Source: Pelobacter seleniigenes DSM 18267 (GTDB taxonomy: Bacteria > Desulfobacterota > Desulfuromonadia > Desulfuromonadales > Geopsychrobacteraceae). From it: a DNA stretch of 64,000 nucleotides. The stretch lies in contig NZ_JOMG01000002.1 of NCBI RefSeq assembly GCF_000711225.1, forward strand, positions 2,430,501-2,494,500, read 5' to 3'. How positions within the stretch are numbered: the stretch's first letter is position 1; each line of letters starts with the position of its first letter. Positions 61,659 to 64,000 of this stretch are shown piece by piece. The notes under the pieces are model-generated. The model saw only the letters and a list, made by a program, of their open reading frames with translations, was not told the origin of the DNA and searched no databases. Position numbers and translations under genes: made by a program.

Positions 61659-63146
61659 ATGACAGCTGATATCGGAACATCTTCACCACTTCTTAGCCTG
61701 CTGCTCTGGTTGCCCGTGGCTGGGGCCGTGCTGTGTTTTGCCAGCTATCGGTCGGCGGTTCTGGCACGCTGGGTCGCACTGGCGACTGCGCTGCTGGTCC
61801 TGTTGCTCAGTCTGGCCTGTCTGACCTGCCCGGCCGGGCCAGACGGCTGGATGCTGTTGACTGATCGGTCCTGGATCGAAGCTTTCGGCATTCGCTACAG
61901 CCTGGGCATGGACGGGATTTCCCTGCTGCTGGTGATCCTGACCGCTTTTCTCCAGTTGGTTGCGGTGCTGATTTCCTGGGATCAGGAGAAGTACCCGGCG
62001 TTGTTGTTCGGATTGCTGTTGCTGCTGGAAGCGGGGATCATCGGTGTGTTCCTGGCCCTTGATCTGGTGCTGTTCTACCTGCTCTGGGAGCTGATGCTGA
62101 TTCCGACCTTTTTCCTGATCGGTATCTGGGGGTACCGGCGGCGGGTCTATGCCGCGGTCAAATTCTTTCTCTTTACCCTGGCCGGCAGCCTCTGCATGCT
62201 GTTGGCGATTATCAGTCTCTACCTGCTCCACGGCGAACAGACCGGGAGCTATACCTTCGCCCTGGCGGCGCTTAAGCAGACCCAGCTCGGATTCGGTCAG
62301 GAGATGCTCTTTTACCTGTGTTTCATGGCCGCTTTTGCGGTGAAAATTCCGCTGTTCCCCTTTCACAGCTGGCTGCCGGACGCTCATACGGAAGCCCCGG
62401 TGGCCGGGTCCATCGATCTGGCCGGACTGTTGCTGAAGACCGGGGTTTACGGGATGATTCGCTTTGCCTTCCCGCTCTTTCCGCGGGCGGCCGAACAGTC
62501 GTTGCCGGTATTGGCTGTGTTGGCTTTGTTCGGGATCTTCTACGCGGCCTGGATCGCTTATTTGCAAACTGATATCAAACGCATTGTCGCCTATTCGTCC
62601 ATTTCCCACCTCGGTTTTGTGGTCCTTGGCCTGGTGGCCTGGGGGCAAACCGCTTGGGAGGGGAGCCTGCTGCTGATGGTCAATCACGGCGTGACCACGG
62701 GTGCGCTGTTCATCGCCATTGCCTTGGTCCAAAAGCGTACCGGCACACGCGAACTGCCAAAACTTGGTGGCCTGTGGAAGAGCCAGCCGAATCTGTCGGC
62801 GTTCTTTCTTTTGTTCAGTCTCGCCTCCCTCGGCTTGCCGGGGCTGGCCAACTTTGCTGGCGAGATCCTGGTTTTAATCGGCACCTTCGGCAGCCATCCG
62901 CTGTGGGCCGTTATTGCGGTCGGCGGGGTTCTGTTTTCGGCAGTTTATACCCTGCGTATGGTGCAGTGCACCATCTGGGGACCGAGTTGTGAACCTTTTG
63001 ACCGGCAGGACCTTGGGCGGCGTGAATGGCTGGTGCTGATTCCTTTGGCGGTGCTGGTCGTGCTGCTGGGTTGTTATCCGCAACCTCTGCTCGATCCGTT
63101 GCAGTTACCGGTCAGTCTGTTATTACGTTCTGGAGGGCTGCCATGA
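61659..63146 (+). CDS. nuoM: NADH-quinone oxidoreductase subunit M
   Basis: 495 residues, antiporter-like. Markers: YLLWELMLIPTFFLIGIWGY with the essential Glu, AFAVKIPLFPFHSWLPDAHT with the Lys, and AYSSISHLGFVVLGL. It starts 12 bp after nuoL and overlaps nuoN by 4 bp. Confidence 0.95.
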   Translation: MTADIGTSSPLLSLLLWLPVAGAVLCFASYRSAVLARWVALATALLVLLLSLACLTCPAGPDGWMLLTDRSWIEAFGIRYSLGMDGISLLLVILTAFLQLVAVLISWDQEKYPALLFGLLLLLEAGIIGVFLALDLVLFYLLWELMLIPTFFLIGIWGYRRRVYAAVKFFLFTLAGSLCMLLAIISLYLLHGEQTGSYTFALAALKQTQLGFGQEMLFYLCFMAAFAVKIPLFPFHSWLPDAHTEAPVAGSIDLAGLLLKTGVYGMIRFAFPLFPRAAEQSLPVLAVLALFGIFYAAWIAYLQTDIKRIVAYSSISHLGFVVLGLVAWGQTAWEGSLLLMVNHGVTTGALFIAIALVQKRTGTRELPKLGGLWKSQPNLSAFFLLFSLASLGLPGLANFAGEILVLIGTFGSHPLWAVIAVGGVLFSAVYTLRMVQCTIWGPSCEPFDRQDLGRREWLVLIPLAVLVVLLGCYPQPLLDPLQLPVSLLLRSGGLP

Positions 63147-64000
63147 GTCCGGCTGCACTGCAATCCCTGTTGCCCCAACTGATTCTGGTGTTCGGTGCGA
63201 CCCTGATCCTGCTGGCGGGAGCCTGGTTGCCCGGGCGGCGCCTCTGGCTCTACAGTGGTGCGGTGCTGGCGGTGTTGGCCGCCCTCTGCGCCGCCCTGCT
63301 GAGCCCGGCCCTGACGGAAGTGGGGGGCTTGTACGGGACCTCGCTGTATGCCCGTTTCTGCACTGTGGTTTGGTCCTTGCTGGTCGCCGCTACCTTGCTC
63401 CTCTCTCGCCGCTATGCGGATCTGCACCGATTTGGCGGAGGGGAATACACGGCCCTGCTGCTGTTTGCCGGGGCCGGTATGAGTCTGTTGTCCGCTGCGA
63501 CCTCCCTGATTGGTCTGTTCCTGGGGCTGGAAGCCTTTACCCTGGTGCTGTATATTCTCATCGCCTTTAACCGCAGTGACAATCGCGGTGCCGAAGCTGG
63601 TTTGAAATATCTGGTGTTCGGGGCGGTAGCAACCGGTTTCCTGGCTTTCGGAATTGCCCTGATTTACACCGCAACCGGATCTTTTCATATTGTCGAGGCC
63701 CTTGGCGGCTTGCAGTCAGGTGGGGCGTTGCGACCGCTCGGGATGGCGGGCTGGGCCATGCTGCTGGTTGCCATCGGTTTTAAGATTTCCCTGGTTCCGT
63801 TTCATCTCTGGACTCCGGATGTTTACCAGGGCGCGCCGGCCCCGGTCTCTGCGATTTTGTCCACTGCTGCCAAGGGCGCGGTTCTGGCAGCCTTTTTGCC
63901 GTTGCTCAATGTCATGGGCAGCGGTGCTGCCGAAGTCAAGCTGGTGATCTCGCTGTTGGCGATTATCACTATGCTGGTCGGCACCTTCGCCGCCTTGCCG
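63143..64000 (+). CDS. nuoN: NADH-quinone oxidoreductase subunit N, cut by window end
   Basis: 286 codons are present, from ATG 63143 (inside the nuoM stop) to the window edge, with no stop. The translation opens MSPAALQSLLPQLILVFGA and contains EAGLKYLVFGAVATGFLAFG, the NuoN signature, plus KISLVPFHLWTPDVYQGAPA with the channel Lys. The C-terminal ~190 residues lie beyond the window. It completes the A-to-N order, with none of the other subunits missing. Confidence 0.93.
   Translation, partial: MSPAALQSLLPQLILVFGATLILLAGAWLPGRRLWLYSGAVLAVLAALCAALLSPALTEVGGLYGTSLYARFCTVVWSLLVAATLLLSRRYADLHRFGGGEYTALLLFAGAGMSLLSAATSLIGLFLGLEAFTLVLYILIAFNRSDNRGAEAGLKYLVFGAVATGFLAFGIALIYTATGSFHIVEALGGLQSGGALRPLGMAGWAMLLVAIGFKISLVPFHLWTPDVYQGAPAPVSAILSTAAKGAVLAAFLPLLNVMGSGAAEVKLVISLLAIITMLVGTFAALP

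Noticed and set aside
1-64000. tRNA, rRNA, CRISPR array, prophage or transposase genes
   Set aside because: None recognised by reading. A tRNA/Rfam scan was not possible, so small RNAs could have been missed.

Overview
The window is about 58-60% GC by eye and reads as chromosomal DNA of a respiring deltaproteobacterium, most likely Desulfuromonadales (Geobacter/Desulfuromonas/Pelobacter relatives). That placement is inferred from the gene set: a secreted tetrahaem cytochrome with a Tat-exported flavoprotein, an OprD-type porin, a nuo operon with a nuoB-nuoC-nuoD fusion, and MauE/rhodanese pairs. I see no rRNA, tRNA, CRISPR array, transposase or phage gene. The only mobile-looking element is a ~206-bp palindrome at 37545-37750.

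Layout. (1) 1-6200: the 3' end of a TctC-type binding protein gene, a XylR/DmpR-type sigma-54 activator on the minus strand, then a plus-strand set of flavoprotein reductase, tetrahaem cytochrome c and porin, with hairpins between the genes. This looks like a periplasmic anaerobic reductase system whose electron acceptor cannot be read from sequence. (2) 6293-20811, all minus strand: mgtE; two copies of an ATP-grasp plus alpha-E unit, one split and one fused; two transglutaminase-like proteins, one with DUF2126; a GNAT-deacetylase fusion; an M20 metallohydrolase; and a GNAT. This matches a known but biochemically unresolved amidoligase/peptide-bond system, here extended by acylation and deacylation genes. 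(3) 21092-28908: a thioredoxin-like 2Fe-2S ferredoxin, a GNAT-histidine-kinase-like fusion, a cluster of rhodanese, MauE, CCG iron-sulfur protein and rhodanese, and divergent LysR and MFS genes. (4) 28944-34892: cytosine deaminase with a complete BMP-type ABC importer for nucleosides or nucleobases. (5) 35581-40289: kdgK, a ferredoxin-nitroreductase, the palindrome, sthA, def and an ACT-domain gene. (6) 40393-45824: a cytochrome c oxidase operon (SCO, I, III, IV, II, haem O synthase). Subunit I has the A2-type YSHP signature and subunit II carries two cytochrome c domains. (7) 46216-48443: slyX, rhodanese, MauE and a KamA-type radical SAM gene overlapping one another, then an EamA transporter and rnhA. 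(8) 50263-64000: nuoA, nuoBCD, nuoE to nuoN, with nuoN cut by the window end.

How they work together. Complex I and the haem-copper oxidase give an aerobic chain; the periplasmic flavocytochrome set suggests a second, anaerobic outlet. SthA balances NADH and NADPH. The codA/BMP operon salvages nucleobases. The strongest candidates for undescribed biology are the extended amidoligase/deacylase cluster, the reductase operon of unknown substrate, the two rhodanese-MauE modules (one with a CCG protein, one with a KamA enzyme) and the GNAT-HATPase fusion. All functions are read from motifs and remembered family features; no database search was run.
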